A stretch of DNA of 64,000 nt from Ketogulonicigenium robustum (lineage in GTDB: Bacteria > Pseudomonadota > Alphaproteobacteria > Rhodobacterales > Rhodobacteraceae): assembly GCF_002117445.1 (NCBI RefSeq), contig NZ_CP019937.1:2043501-2107500 (forward strand), written 5' to 3'. Of the stretch, positions 16,692 through 24,940 are shown piece after piece. The translations under genes were made by a program, and so were the position numbers. Under the pieces are notes generated by a model. It did not search any database. It was not told where the DNA came from and saw nothing but the letters and a program-made list of their open reading frames with translations. Position 1 is the first letter of the stretch. The number at the start of each line of letters is the position of its first letter.

Positions 16692-17471
16692 CTACAAACT
16701 CGGGCCGAAGGGGGTGGCGAAAGCGGCAATCAGCGCGCGGACCCAGATACCCAGCAGGACGGGGCTGGCCACCAACAGCAAAATAAGCCCCGCCCCTGTC
16801 AGCGCGGGGGCGCCGACGAAGGTGACCATCATTTGCGGCATTGCGCGGTTCACGAAGCCCAGCGTCAGGTTGTATAGCAGCCCCGCGATGAAGAAGGGCC
16901 CCGCAAGCCGCACCGCCAAGCCAAACGAGTTTTGAAAGCCCGGCAACAGTGTTGCGGCCAACAGATCTGGCGTCGGGAACGACCCGCTGGGAATGATGCT
17001 GTAGCTGCCGATCATCATAGCCACCGCGTGCAGCGGCAGGCCCATCGCGCATGCCAGTGCAAACCCAGTCAAGACAAATACTTGACTAAACGCGCTAGAG
17101 GGCTCGGCCGTCATGCCGCTGCCGAACAGTTGCGCGACCCCGACCGACTGCGAAGCAAGCGCCCCCGCGAATTCCAGCGCCCACACCAACAGCCGCACCC
17201 CAAGGCCGAAGACTAAACCAGCCGCGACTTCGATAACCACAATATGCCCCGTGGCGGCCAGACTGTCAGGCTGGGCGGGCAGTTGATCGACAACCGCGGG
17301 CAACACCAGCGTGGTCAGCGCCAGCGCAACCGCCAAACGCACGCGCATGGGCAAGGTCTGCTCACCAAAGGCAGGCAGCAGCGCGGCGAAAGCACCGACG
17401 CGCAAGAACGCCAGAAACGCGGCAAAGGCGAACGGTTGCGAGACGTCAACCAAGGCCTGAAGGTCGTTCAT
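16692..17471 (-). CDS. fliR: flagellar export gate protein FliR
   Basis: 259 residues, about six membrane segments. Family features include FLRVGAFAALLPAFGEQTLPMRVRLAVALAL at the N-terminus, a FASQSVGVAQLF-like periplasmic region, and LGFVNRAMPQMMVTFVGAPAL. It overlaps the end of flhA by 4 bases (ATGA) and precedes flhB. Confidence 0.95.
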   Translation of the reverse strand: MNDLQALVDVSQPFAFAAFLAFLRVGAFAALLPAFGEQTLPMRVRLAVALALTTLVLPAVVDQLPAQPDSLAATGHIVVIEVAAGLVFGLGVRLLVWALEFAGALASQSVGVAQLFGSGMTAEPSSAFSQVFVLTGFALACAMGLPLHAVAMMIGSYSIIPSGSFPTPDLLAATLLPGFQNSFGLAVRLAGPFFIAGLLYNLTLGFVNRAMPQMMVTFVGAPALTGAGLILLLVASPVLLGIWVRALIAAFATPFGPSL

Positions 17472-19549
17472 GCCGCGACAACGCCCACCAAAGCAGGGCG
17501 GGCATCAACGCCGATTTCCTCGAACGATAGGACGGGATTCGGGATACCCTTGGCCTGCATGACCGTCCGCAAAAAGCGGCGCCTCCGCCCAGAAGTGACC
17601 AGCGCAGGGTAATTATTCATGTCACTCGCCGCACCGATGCGTTCGGCTATGGCGCTGGCCAAGCGGTTGAATTCTTCGGGGGGCAAGGCGACATCCTGCA
17701 TCGTGCGATCCGCGCCAATTTGGTAGGTAGTGAAGATTTCTTCCCACTCGGGCGCAAGTTGCACCAGCGGGATCGAGCCGTCAGGTCGTCGCAATTCGGC
17801 CACTAACTGAAACCCGAGGCGCTGACGGACGTGTTCGGCGACGGCTTCGGGATGGGCCGCTAGCGCGCGAGCCTCGGCCATGGCTTCGATAATCAGTGGG
17901 AGGTTGCGGATCGAGACTCGCTCCTCCAGCAGCAGGCGCAGCACCGAAAGCAACAAGTCCATCGGAACGCGGTCGGGGATCATCTCGTCGATAAACTTTC
18001 GGTTGGCGTCGGCCCGCGCCTTGTCGGTCAAGTTCACCATTTCATCCAAGCGTTTTCGCAGGGCTTTATGCGTCATCAGGCGCGCGAAATTGCGTTTGAT
18101 CACCTCGAGCAAGTGGGTTGCGAGCACTTCGGCGGGCTGGACGGTGGTCAGTCCCGACAAGGCGGCATCGGCCTGCGCGTCGGGTGCAATCCAGCGCGCC
18201 GGCGCGCCGTAGACAGGCTCTTTCACGTCCTCGCCTGCGGGCGCCGGAGCGCCCGGCCCCGACAGCAGCGCCAACATGCGGCCGGGGCGCAGCATCGCAC
18301 GCGTCTGTTCTACCCCCTGCACCAGCACGACATAGGTGCCTGCGGGCAGCGCGGGGTTGTCGGTCAGGCGAATTTCGGGCAGCAGCAAGCCGAAGGCCGT
18401 CGCAACGTGATTGCGCATGCTGGCAATACGCGCGTCCAGGCCTGTCGCGGGGTCCAGCACCATCTCGACCAGATCAGGCGCGAATTCGACGTGAATGTCA
18501 TCGACATCCATCACGTCGCCCATCGTGCGCGGCGGCGCTGAAGGGATTGCTGCGGGCGCAACGTCAGCCATCTGGGCAGCGCGTTGCGCGCGATAGCTGC
18601 GATACCCCGCATAGCATAGTGCCCCTGCCCCGCCCAAAAACGGCAGCGTCGGCAGACCCGGTACCAGCGCCAGCACCGTCATAAGGGCGGCCACGGTGAA
18701 CAGCGGGGCGGGCCTGCGGCCAAGCTGACCGATCAGGGCCAGATCGACCGCACCCGTCGCCCCACCGCGCGCCAGCAGCAGGGCCGATGCGACCGAAATG
18801 ATCACTGCGGGAATTTGGCTGACAAGCCCGTCACCCACTGTCAAAATCGCATATGTTTCAAAGGCCTGACCGATAGGCATTCCTTGAACAAAGACACCTG
18901 ACGCAAGCCCGGCCACCAACGTCAACGCCGTGATCAGCAGCCCCGCAACCGCGTCGCCCTTGACGAATTTCGACGCCCCGTCGAGGGAGCCGAAGAACGT
19001 GGTTTCCGACTGTTCGCGCTCGCGCCGCGCGCGGGCTTCGGCGTGGTCGATCGCGCCCGACGCCATATCCGCGTCGATGGCTAGTTGTTTGCCGGGCATA
19101 GCGTCGAGGGCGAAGCGGGCGCCAACCTCGGCCATGCGGGCGGCGCCCTTGTTGATGACCATGAAATTCACGATCAACAGCACGCCGAAAACCACCAACC
19201 CCAGAACGATCGAGCCGCCCATCACGAAATTCGCAAAACCTTCGATCACGTGGCCTGCAGCGTCGGTGCCCGTATGCCCCTGCCCGATGATCAGTTTGGT
19301 CGAGGATACCGAGAGCGATAACCGCAGTAGTAGCGAGGCCAAAAGCACTGTCGGGAAAGACGAAAAGTCCAGCGGACGTTCGACAAACAGTGTTACGGTG
19401 AAGATCAGAATCGCCAATGCAAACGATGTTGCAAGGCCGATGTCCAGCACCCAAGACGGCATTGGCAGCACCATCATGATAATGACGGTCAACAGCGCCA
19501 AAGCCAGCGCAACAGTAGGGCTGAACAGGTTTTTTATATCGAATTTCAT
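17468..19549 (-). CDS. flhA: flagellar export apparatus protein FlhA
   Basis: 693 residues, the usual size. About eight N-terminal membrane helices carry the signature RLSLSVSSTKLIIGQGHTG and the FHIPEP-like cytoplasmic loop (GARFALDAMPGKQLAIDADM). The long C-terminal cytoplasmic domain receives substrates and chaperones (VVLVQGVEQTRAMLRPG, RLMTHKALRKRLDEMVNLT, VPMDLLLSVLRLLLEERVSIRNLPLI). It uses proton-motive force together with FliI. Between sltF-like and fliR. Confidence 0.97.
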   Translation of the reverse strand: MKFDIKNLFSPTVALALALLTVIIMMVLPMPSWVLDIGLATSFALAILIFTVTLFVERPLDFSSFPTVLLASLLLRLSLSVSSTKLIIGQGHTGTDAAGHVIEGFANFVMGGSIVLGLVVFGVLLIVNFMVINKGAARMAEVGARFALDAMPGKQLAIDADMASGAIDHAEARARREREQSETTFFGSLDGASKFVKGDAVAGLLITALTLVAGLASGVFVQGMPIGQAFETYAILTVGDGLVSQIPAVIISVASALLLARGGATGAVDLALIGQLGRRPAPLFTVAALMTVLALVPGLPTLPFLGGAGALCYAGYRSYRAQRAAQMADVAPAAIPSAPPRTMGDVMDVDDIHVEFAPDLVEMVLDPATGLDARIASMRNHVATAFGLLLPEIRLTDNPALPAGTYVVLVQGVEQTRAMLRPGRMLALLSGPGAPAPAGEDVKEPVYGAPARWIAPDAQADAALSGLTTVQPAEVLATHLLEVIKRNFARLMTHKALRKRLDEMVNLTDKARADANRKFIDEMIPDRVPMDLLLSVLRLLLEERVSIRNLPLIIEAMAEARALAAHPEAVAEHVRQRLGFQLVAELRRPDGSIPLVQLAPEWEEIFTTYQIGADRTMQDVALPPEEFNRLASAIAERIGAASDMNNYPALVTSGRRRRFLRTVMQAKGIPNPVLSFEEIGVDARPALVGVVAA

Positions 19550-19552
19550 AGC

Positions 19553-20233
19553 TTAGCTGCGCCCCGGGACAAGCGAACCGAGGCCGCGCGCCCCGCCCGA
19601 TGATTGCAAAAGTGGGTAGGAATTGATGCGGGCCGGGCGTGCGGGGCGTGATGCGGGCGCCCCGCCTTCGCTGGCCAGAATCTGGTCGAAGCGCTGGCGG
19701 TAGCGAGCCGCCAGTTCGGGCGTGCGCGAATGGTAGGCGCCAGCCGCAGCCGACCAACTGCCCAACTCGTCATACAGCTGGCGCAAAAATTCGGCGGCGT
19801 AGGCGGCGCTGCGGGATGGGTCGAACAGTTCGGACACGTCCGAAAAGGCGGTGCCGTGCCAGCGCCAGTTGATTTGAAAGCATCCGCTGTCGAAATTCGT
19901 CTCGCCCTGCGCGATCAGCTGCCGCGCACGGCCAAGCGCTGCCGCGCTGTCATCAAACCACTGCCCCGTGCCCGCATGATTAATCGTCCACGCCCAAGGT
20001 TGCAGCGCGCCACCGCGCGTGCGCCCTGTCTCGGCCTTCGCCACGCTCGTCAGCACAGCCACGGGCACGCCATAGCGCGGCGCGACGCGGGCGGCTGCAT
20101 CGGAACACAGATCGGCCGCCGCAGGGCCAGCAAGGCCCAGTAGCAAAAGAACCGTGTATATGGCCGATGCACGCTGCACGCCGCCTTGCCCCTTTTTATC
20201 AATCACCCTTACGGCACGCCGACCAGTTTTCAT
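19553..20233 (-). CDS. sltF: flagellar lytic transglycosylase (SltF-like)
   Basis: Secreted SLT-fold protein, probably opening peptidoglycan for the rod. A signal peptide (IYTVLLLLGLAGPAAA) precedes the domain, whose catalytic Glu is likely in VLTSVAKAETG, followed by GCFQINWRWHG (the family's G-x-x-QI motif) and YHSRTPELAARYRQRFDQIL. A flagellum-specific SltF is known in Rhodobacter sphaeroides, where FlgJ also lacks a muramidase domain. The ATG at 20233 has no ribosome site; the GTG at 20179, preceded by AAGGGG and AAGGCGG, may be the true start. Confidence 0.82.
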   Translation of the reverse strand: MKTGRRAVRVIDKKGQGGVQRASAIYTVLLLLGLAGPAAADLCSDAAARVAPRYGVPVAVLTSVAKAETGRTRGGALQPWAWTINHAGTGQWFDDSAAALGRARQLIAQGETNFDSGCFQINWRWHGTAFSDVSELFDPSRSAAYAAEFLRQLYDELGSWSAAAGAYHSRTPELAARYRQRFDQILASEGGAPASRPARPARINSYPLLQSSGGARGLGSLVPGRS

Positions 20234-20252
20234 GATTCTGGTGAACGAAGCG

Positions 20253-22391
20253 TTAGCGCGGGGGTGCAAAACGCCCCAGCAGATCGTTGGCCAAAGCGCG
20301 TGCGGCGGCGGCATCACCCAGCAACGCCTCGGCCTGCGCAATGCTATCCACGCTGGTTGCGGCGGGCGCGGGTGCGGCCATTTCCAACGCAGCCGCGCGG
20401 ATGAGCGTATCATCGGTCTGCGCCAACGCGCCCCAGTCACCGCTGCGCCACGCGCGATCATCGCCGTCGACGGCCATAACGGGATCGCTTAGGTTTAGAC
20501 GCAACGCCTCGGCGCGGGGATCGGACAATCCGGTTAGCGCCGCAAGCCCGATCGTCGCCTGACCGGTCAACGCGGAAGCCTCGGCCCGCAAATAGCGCCG
20601 CTCGGCCATGTCAGGGCCGTCGGCGGCGGGGGTGAGAAAGACCAGCGCCTGATCGGCGAACCCCAGGTCAATCAGGCGGCGCGCGACGGCATTCCCCGCA
20701 GCGCCGCCGACGGTGGCGGCATCCGTGGACAAAGCCTCGGTCAGGAAAGCGAGGTCGGGCAAGCTGGCCGCTTGCGCGGACAGCAACGCATCGCGCAGGT
20801 CACGCAAGCCCGATGCAGTCAGGCCCAAATCAATCTGCGACAAGAAGGCCTTTGCTGTGGCCAGATCACTGCGTGCCAAAAGCATGCGCGTTTGGGCTGC
20901 GGCCAGATCGGCGCCTTGCGCGGTGCCCCGCGCCCCGTAGCGCGCGGCGGCCACCATTTCCAGCAAAGCTTCGGGCGGGATTTCTTGGCGCACGAGGATG
21001 GCGTCTACGACAGCCAACAGACTATCGGCCTCCAACACGCCCCCCTCACCCTGCGCTTGGCGCAGAACAGACAGCGCTGCCGCCGCGCCGCCCAAATGGT
21101 CGGCGATCAGGCTTGCCACACCTTCAGACCCGAAGGTGTGCGCCGTCGACCCAATGGCCATGACGGATTGAGCGGTTTCAACCTCGCCCACTTGCAAAAA
21201 CAGGCGGGCAAGGCGCAGCCCCATTTGCCCACGCAGGGGTTCGGGCAGATCGCGCAGCGCGTTGATCAAGGCGATCCGATCCTCGGACCGCAGGGGGGGC
21301 AGCGCGTCGGCTTCTAGTGCGGACCACAGCGAAACAGCGCCCAAGCAGCCCTGCTGCGCCGCGAACATCGGGGGGGCGACCAGATCCTCGTCAATAATGC
21401 GGCCCAGCGCAGCTAAGCGTGCAACGCCCGCGTCGGGCAGCGGATAAAGCGCGGTGATCGCAGCTGCTTCGCGCCCGAAGCCAAAATGCAGGTAGCTTCG
21501 CGCCAAAGTGGCCACACCCTCGCGCGTGACGGCCTCGTTCACAGTATAAAGTGCGCCAAAACCCGTGGCGATGGCATCTTGCAACGTGAGCCCGTTGCCC
21601 CACTGCGCAAAATCGAAACCCGCGTCGGGCAAGCATTCCTCGCCCGCGCGCGACAGCCTGTCAGGCGCGGGGCGGCCCGTGTCGCGGTCAAGACTGGTCT
21701 GCGCGGCAACACCGGGGACGGCAACGACAGCTTCGGTCACTGGGCCAGCGTCGGCGGGCTGATCAGGCGGGGCGACCAACGGCGGCGCGGCGGCGACCGT
21801 TTGCGTCTGCACGGGCGCGGCAGGATCCACCAAACCCTGCGCAGCGGCGCGCGCGAAGGATTCGATCAGGGCAGCTTCTAGCACCGACAGATCGGGTTCG
21901 GGCGTCGGGCGCGGACGGAAGACCAGCGGCACAGCGGCATCGATGCGATCGTCATGCGCAGGAAGCGCGTGAGGTTCCGCGGCGGCCTGCAAGGGCTGTT
22001 CGTAGCGCGCGGATGCGGGCGGCTTTCCGGGGCGCAAATCGATGGCCAGCAATTGCGGCGTCGCCATGAAAGCCTCGGCATAGCATTCACAGCCGAGGTC
22101 CAAGCGCAGGTCAGAGGGCCCGGCCACCAGCGCGGCGACGCTATCCGTCCCGATGCGCTGGTAAACGCTCGAGGTATCGAACTGTGCAGGCCGGTCGAGC
22201 AGAAGGCGGTAGCCGCCCCCCCCCGCACGCCCCAACTGCCACGTCATCCCTTCCGGCAAGGCGAAGGTCAGCCGCGTGAACGTGGGGTGACGCCCCGAGC
22301 GCACGGTAACCTCGGCGCGATCCACCACCCCTTGCGCAAGGGCGGGTAGCGGCGCGAGGGCGGCAAGGACAATCAGACTAGATGCACGCAT
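20253..22391 (-). CDS. large secreted protein of the motA operon, unknown function
   Basis: 712 residues with a clear signal peptide (MRASSLIVLAALAPLPALAQ). The N-terminal 120 residues form a beta-rich domain (LTFALPEGMTWQLGRAGGGGYRLL); the rest is Ala/Leu-rich and helical in a repeat-like manner, suggesting TPR-type solenoids (for example LMEMVAARYGARG-like segments and ALEADALPPLRSEDRIALINALRDLPEP). I recognise no enzyme motif. It starts 1 base after the motA stop and ends 19 bases before sltF. Position suggests a periplasmic motility factor, perhaps doing the job of MotC in Sinorhizobium; that is inference. Confidence 0.8.
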   Translation of the reverse strand: MRASSLIVLAALAPLPALAQGVVDRAEVTVRSGRHPTFTRLTFALPEGMTWQLGRAGGGGYRLLLDRPAQFDTSSVYQRIGTDSVAALVAGPSDLRLDLGCECYAEAFMATPQLLAIDLRPGKPPASARYEQPLQAAAEPHALPAHDDRIDAAVPLVFRPRPTPEPDLSVLEAALIESFARAAAQGLVDPAAPVQTQTVAAAPPLVAPPDQPADAGPVTEAVVAVPGVAAQTSLDRDTGRPAPDRLSRAGEECLPDAGFDFAQWGNGLTLQDAIATGFGALYTVNEAVTREGVATLARSYLHFGFGREAAAITALYPLPDAGVARLAALGRIIDEDLVAPPMFAAQQGCLGAVSLWSALEADALPPLRSEDRIALINALRDLPEPLRGQMGLRLARLFLQVGEVETAQSVMAIGSTAHTFGSEGVASLIADHLGGAAAALSVLRQAQGEGGVLEADSLLAVVDAILVRQEIPPEALLEMVAAARYGARGTAQGADLAAAQTRMLLARSDLATAKAFLSQIDLGLTASGLRDLRDALLSAQAASLPDLAFLTEALSTDAATVGGAAGNAVARRLIDLGFADQALVFLTPAADGPDMAERRYLRAEASALTGQATIGLAALTGLSDPRAEALRLNLSDPVMAVDGDDRAWRSGDWGALAQTDDTLIRAAALEMAAPAPAATSVDSIAQAEALLGDAAAARALANDLLGRFAPPR

Positions 22392-22392
22392 G

Positions 22393-23259
22393 TCAGGCTG
22401 CCTCTTTGCTAGCTTTCAAAACCAGTTCCAGATCGGCAAATCCTGGGCGAAGGTTTTCAGGCGTATTTTGACGGCCCACTTCGATGCACAGCGGTGGGGC
22501 GTGCTGGTAAAGATTTGCGACCAGAACTTCGCGGATCAACTGGTAGAAATGCGCGTCTTCTTCGCACACGGCTTGCAGCCGCGCGGCCATTGGCCCGACG
22601 AAACCATAGGCCAGAAAAACACCAAGGAACGTGCCCACAAGCGCCCCCCCGATCATCTTGCCCAGCACAGCCGGTGGCTGGTCGATCGAGGACATCGTCT
22701 TGATGACGCCCAGAACCGCGGCAACGATGCCCAGCGCGGGCAAGCCATCGGCCATCGTCTGCAAGGCATGGACCGGTTGCATCGCGTGATGGCGACTAGC
22801 CTCGAGGCGCTTTTCCAGCACCTCTTCGACCTGCATCGGGTCGTCGTAATTCATCCCTGCAGCGCGCAGCGTGTCGCAAATCAGGCTGATCGCCTCGTGA
22901 TCGGCCACTATGCGGGGGTATCGCGCGAAGATCGCCGAGCTTTCCGGCGATTCGATGTGTTCTTCAAGGGCAACAGGATTAGCGCGCGCCAGACGGATCA
23001 ACTCGAACAGCAGAACCAGCAAATCGCGGTAGTCATCGCCCCGCCATTTCGGCCCCTTGAAAACGCGTGGCAGCACCTTCAGCGTCGCCTTGACGGTACC
23101 CAGCCCGTTCGCCAGCAAAAACGCCCCGATCGCCGCACCGAAAATGATCATCAGTTCGAACGGAAGGGCGTGTAGCACGATCCCCATCTTTCCACCCGAC
23201 AGCAAATAGCCGCCAAAGACCATCACAAAGACGACCGCTATACCTACCAGCCCGAACAT
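22393..23259 (-). CDS. motA: flagellar motor stator protein MotA
   Basis: 288 residues, four membrane helices. Recognised by FELMIIFGAAIGAFLLAN, the cytoplasmic loop with FARYPRIVADHEAISLICDTLR, and the proline-bearing third helix ADGLPALGIVAAVLGVIKTM followed by GKMIGGALVGTFLGVFLAYGFVGP. Forms the proton channel with MotB, which is encoded 10 kb away at 33075-33902. AGGG before the ATG. Downstream of the motE-type gene. Confidence 0.96.
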   Translation of the reverse strand: MFGLVGIAVVFVMVFGGYLLSGGKMGIVLHALPFELMIIFGAAIGAFLLANGLGTVKATLKVLPRVFKGPKWRGDDYRDLLVLLFELIRLARANPVALEEHIESPESSAIFARYPRIVADHEAISLICDTLRAAGMNYDDPMQVEEVLEKRLEASRHHAMQPVHALQTMADGLPALGIVAAVLGVIKTMSSIDQPPAVLGKMIGGALVGTFLGVFLAYGFVGPMAARLQAVCEEDAHFYQLIREVLVANLYQHAPPLCIEVGRQNTPENLRPGFADLELVLKASKEAA

Positions 23260-23331
23260 CGTTTTCCCTGTCTCATTACTGTCGACTCACCCTACCGGGG
23301 CAAAGCTTAAGAAACCCCTTGGCCGGTGAAG

Positions 23332-23895
23332 TTAGTTGGTCGGCGCGCCGGTATTGCGGCCCGCGATGATCGCGCTGATTCCATAGGCCTGCGCCGGGTC
23401 GAGGCGCGCCAAAATCGCAGCCGAGGTTTGTGGCCGCATCATCGCCATGAAGCCTGCAGCAAAGACGGGGTCCATCGCGGTAAAGATGGCGGCGGCTTCC
23501 TCGGGTTTCATCTCTTGGTAAACGGCGGTCAGCGTGGCCAAATCGTTGCTGGCGGCGGTACTGGCCTGCGCCATCGTGGCAGCCAAGTCGCTTTGCGCGC
23601 GGTCCAGCGCCACTAGCTGGTTTTGCACGCGCGCCTCAACCACCTCGAGGGCGCGCATACGGTCTGCCATCGCTCCCTCGCGCTGCACGAGACGATCTTC
23701 GCGCGCGCGCAGGGCAGCCAGCACCGCATCGCTGGCGGGGGCGCAGCCATCGGTGGCACTGGCAGGCAAACCCATTTCGGGTAAATTCCCCTCGGCCGCG
23801 ACGGCACTGGTGGCCACGACGCCAAAGCGGACGACGCCGGACACAAGCATCAATCCCGTCAACACCTGCAAGGCGTGGTAGGCGGGCCGCTTCAT
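23332..23895 (-). CDS. motE: MotE family motor protein
   Basis: 187 residues: an N-terminal membrane or signal segment, then a coiled coil (about 60-120, LRAREDRLVQREGAMADRMRALEVVEARVQNQL), then the MgtE-N-like helical domain (YQEMKPEEAAAIFTAMDPVFAAGFMAMMRPQTSAAILARLDP). In Sinorhizobium MotE is a periplasmic chaperone for MotC. The ATG overlaps the upstream stop (ATGA). It precedes motA by 72 bases. Confidence 0.82.
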   Translation of the reverse strand: MKRPAYHALQVLTGLMLVSGVVRFGVVATSAVAAEGNLPEMGLPASATDGCAPASDAVLAALRAREDRLVQREGAMADRMRALEVVEARVQNQLVALDRAQSDLAATMAQASTAASNDLATLTAVYQEMKPEEAAAIFTAMDPVFAAGFMAMMRPQTSAAILARLDPAQAYGISAIIAGRNTGAPTN

Positions 23896-24323
23896 ACCGA
23901 AACCTCGGGTTTTGGGCGCAGGAATGTCGGCAGCTCGGCGGGGGGCAGCGCTGGCACGGGGGTGGCCACTTTGCGGTTGCGTGGCTTGGCTGGCGCCTTG
24001 GCGGCAGGCTTCGCGGCACGCGGGGTATCGGGCAGATCATGCATCGCAGCCAGCAAAAGTTCGATCCGACGCGCGCTCTCCTCGGCCTTGCGGTTTGCGG
24101 CGTCCAACCGCTGCGCCGACTGGTCACCCGCCACGCGCGCGGCGCTGAGGGCGCGTTGCAAGTCGTCGACCTGACGCGCCAGCGTTGCCACCGCGCCGCC
24201 GACACCACTTTCCAAATTCGTAAAGGCCCGCAGGCGGCGCGCCAGAACGTGGCAGTAAACCGCGGCAGCCAGCGTTGCGGCGATCATCAGAATATCGGCG
24301 ATACCGCTCATTCCCGTCCCCAT
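23892..24323 (-). CDS. DUF6468-like membrane protein
   Basis: 143 residues with one N-terminal membrane segment (IADILMIAATLAAAVYCHVLARRLRAF), a coiled-coil middle (LARQVDDLQRALSAARVAGDQSAQRLDAANRKAEESARRIELL) and a Lys/Ala/Pro-rich tail. It resembles the small DUF6468 proteins next to fliL in alphaproteobacterial flagellar operons; the role is unknown. One base after fliL and ATGA-overlapped with motE. A second ATG 12 bases in could also be the start. Confidence 0.65.
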   Translation of the reverse strand: MGTGMSGIADILMIAATLAAAVYCHVLARRLRAFTNLESGVGGAVATLARQVDDLQRALSAARVAGDQSAQRLDAANRKAEESARRIELLLAAMHDLPDTPRAAKPAAKAPAKPRNRKVATPVPALPPAELPTFLRPKPEVSV

Positions 24324-24324
24324 C

Positions 24325-24810
24325 TTAGTTCACCACCAGTTCCATGATCAGAATGTTGCGCACGTTCCCCTCGCCTGCGACAGCTTGGACGCGGCGCAGC
24401 ATCATTCCACGCATACGCATCATCCCACTGGCATCGGACAGATCGGCGGGCGTAACGGCGCGCAGATACCCGTTCAGCACATCGGTGATTCGCGGCATCA
24501 CATGGTTGACGGCGGACACACTGTCTGCTGGCACCTCAAGCTGCGCGGTAAAGCGCAGGTAGCGCCCACCGGCCTGTACTGGAAGGTTGACGATCAAAGG
24601 CTCCATCGCGACGAAGGCGATGTTGTCGGCCACGTGCACCGCCCCTTCGTGCGTCGATTCGCGCCCCTGCCACGGCAACAGCCCCTGCGACACCGCAAGG
24701 TAGCCCCCGCCCGCGCCCGCAAGCGCCAGCACCAGCCCCAGAATCAGCGGAATTGCCTTTCGCCCCCTGCCTTTGGGGGTGGAAAGGTCAGCATCTGCCA
24801 TGGCCACCAT
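24325..24810 (-). CDS. fliL: flagellar basal body-associated protein FliL
   Basis: 161 residues: short cytoplasmic tail, one membrane helix (IPLILGLVLALAGAGGGYLAV), and a periplasmic domain with FVAMEPLIVNLPVQAGGRYLRFTAQLEV and the C-terminal VRNILIMELVVN. FliL surrounds the stator and supports torque. AAGGAGA lies 8 bases before the ATG. First gene of a ten-gene operon running to 15218, divergent from fliF. Confidence 0.92.
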   Translation of the reverse strand: MVAMADADLSTPKGRGRKAIPLILGLVLALAGAGGGYLAVSQGLLPWQGRESTHEGAVHVADNIAFVAMEPLIVNLPVQAGGRYLRFTAQLEVPADSVSAVNHVMPRITDVLNGYLRAVTPADLSDASGMMRMRGMMLRRVQAVAGEGNVRNILIMELVVN

Positions 24811-24859
24811 GAAGGATTCTCCTTGCCCGTTGTTTCGGGGCGAAACTAGCCCGCAGGAA

Positions 24860-24874
24860 CTAACCGATTGTTAA
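24860..24874. promoter_or_regulatory. CtrA-type box in the fliL/fliF divergent gap
   Basis: CTAA-N7-TTAA, within CTAACCGATTGTTAAG, matches TTAA-N7-TTAA at 7 of 8 bases and also has the CC after the first half-site seen in many CtrA targets. It is 49 bases from the fliL ATG and 66 from the fliF GTG, so one site could serve both operons. Confidence 0.62.
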
Positions 24875-24940
24875 GGCGCATGAGTCTTTAATGCCCCAGC
24901 AGGCAGAAGCCCGCTGCATAAAGACAGGAGTGCCCCCCTC

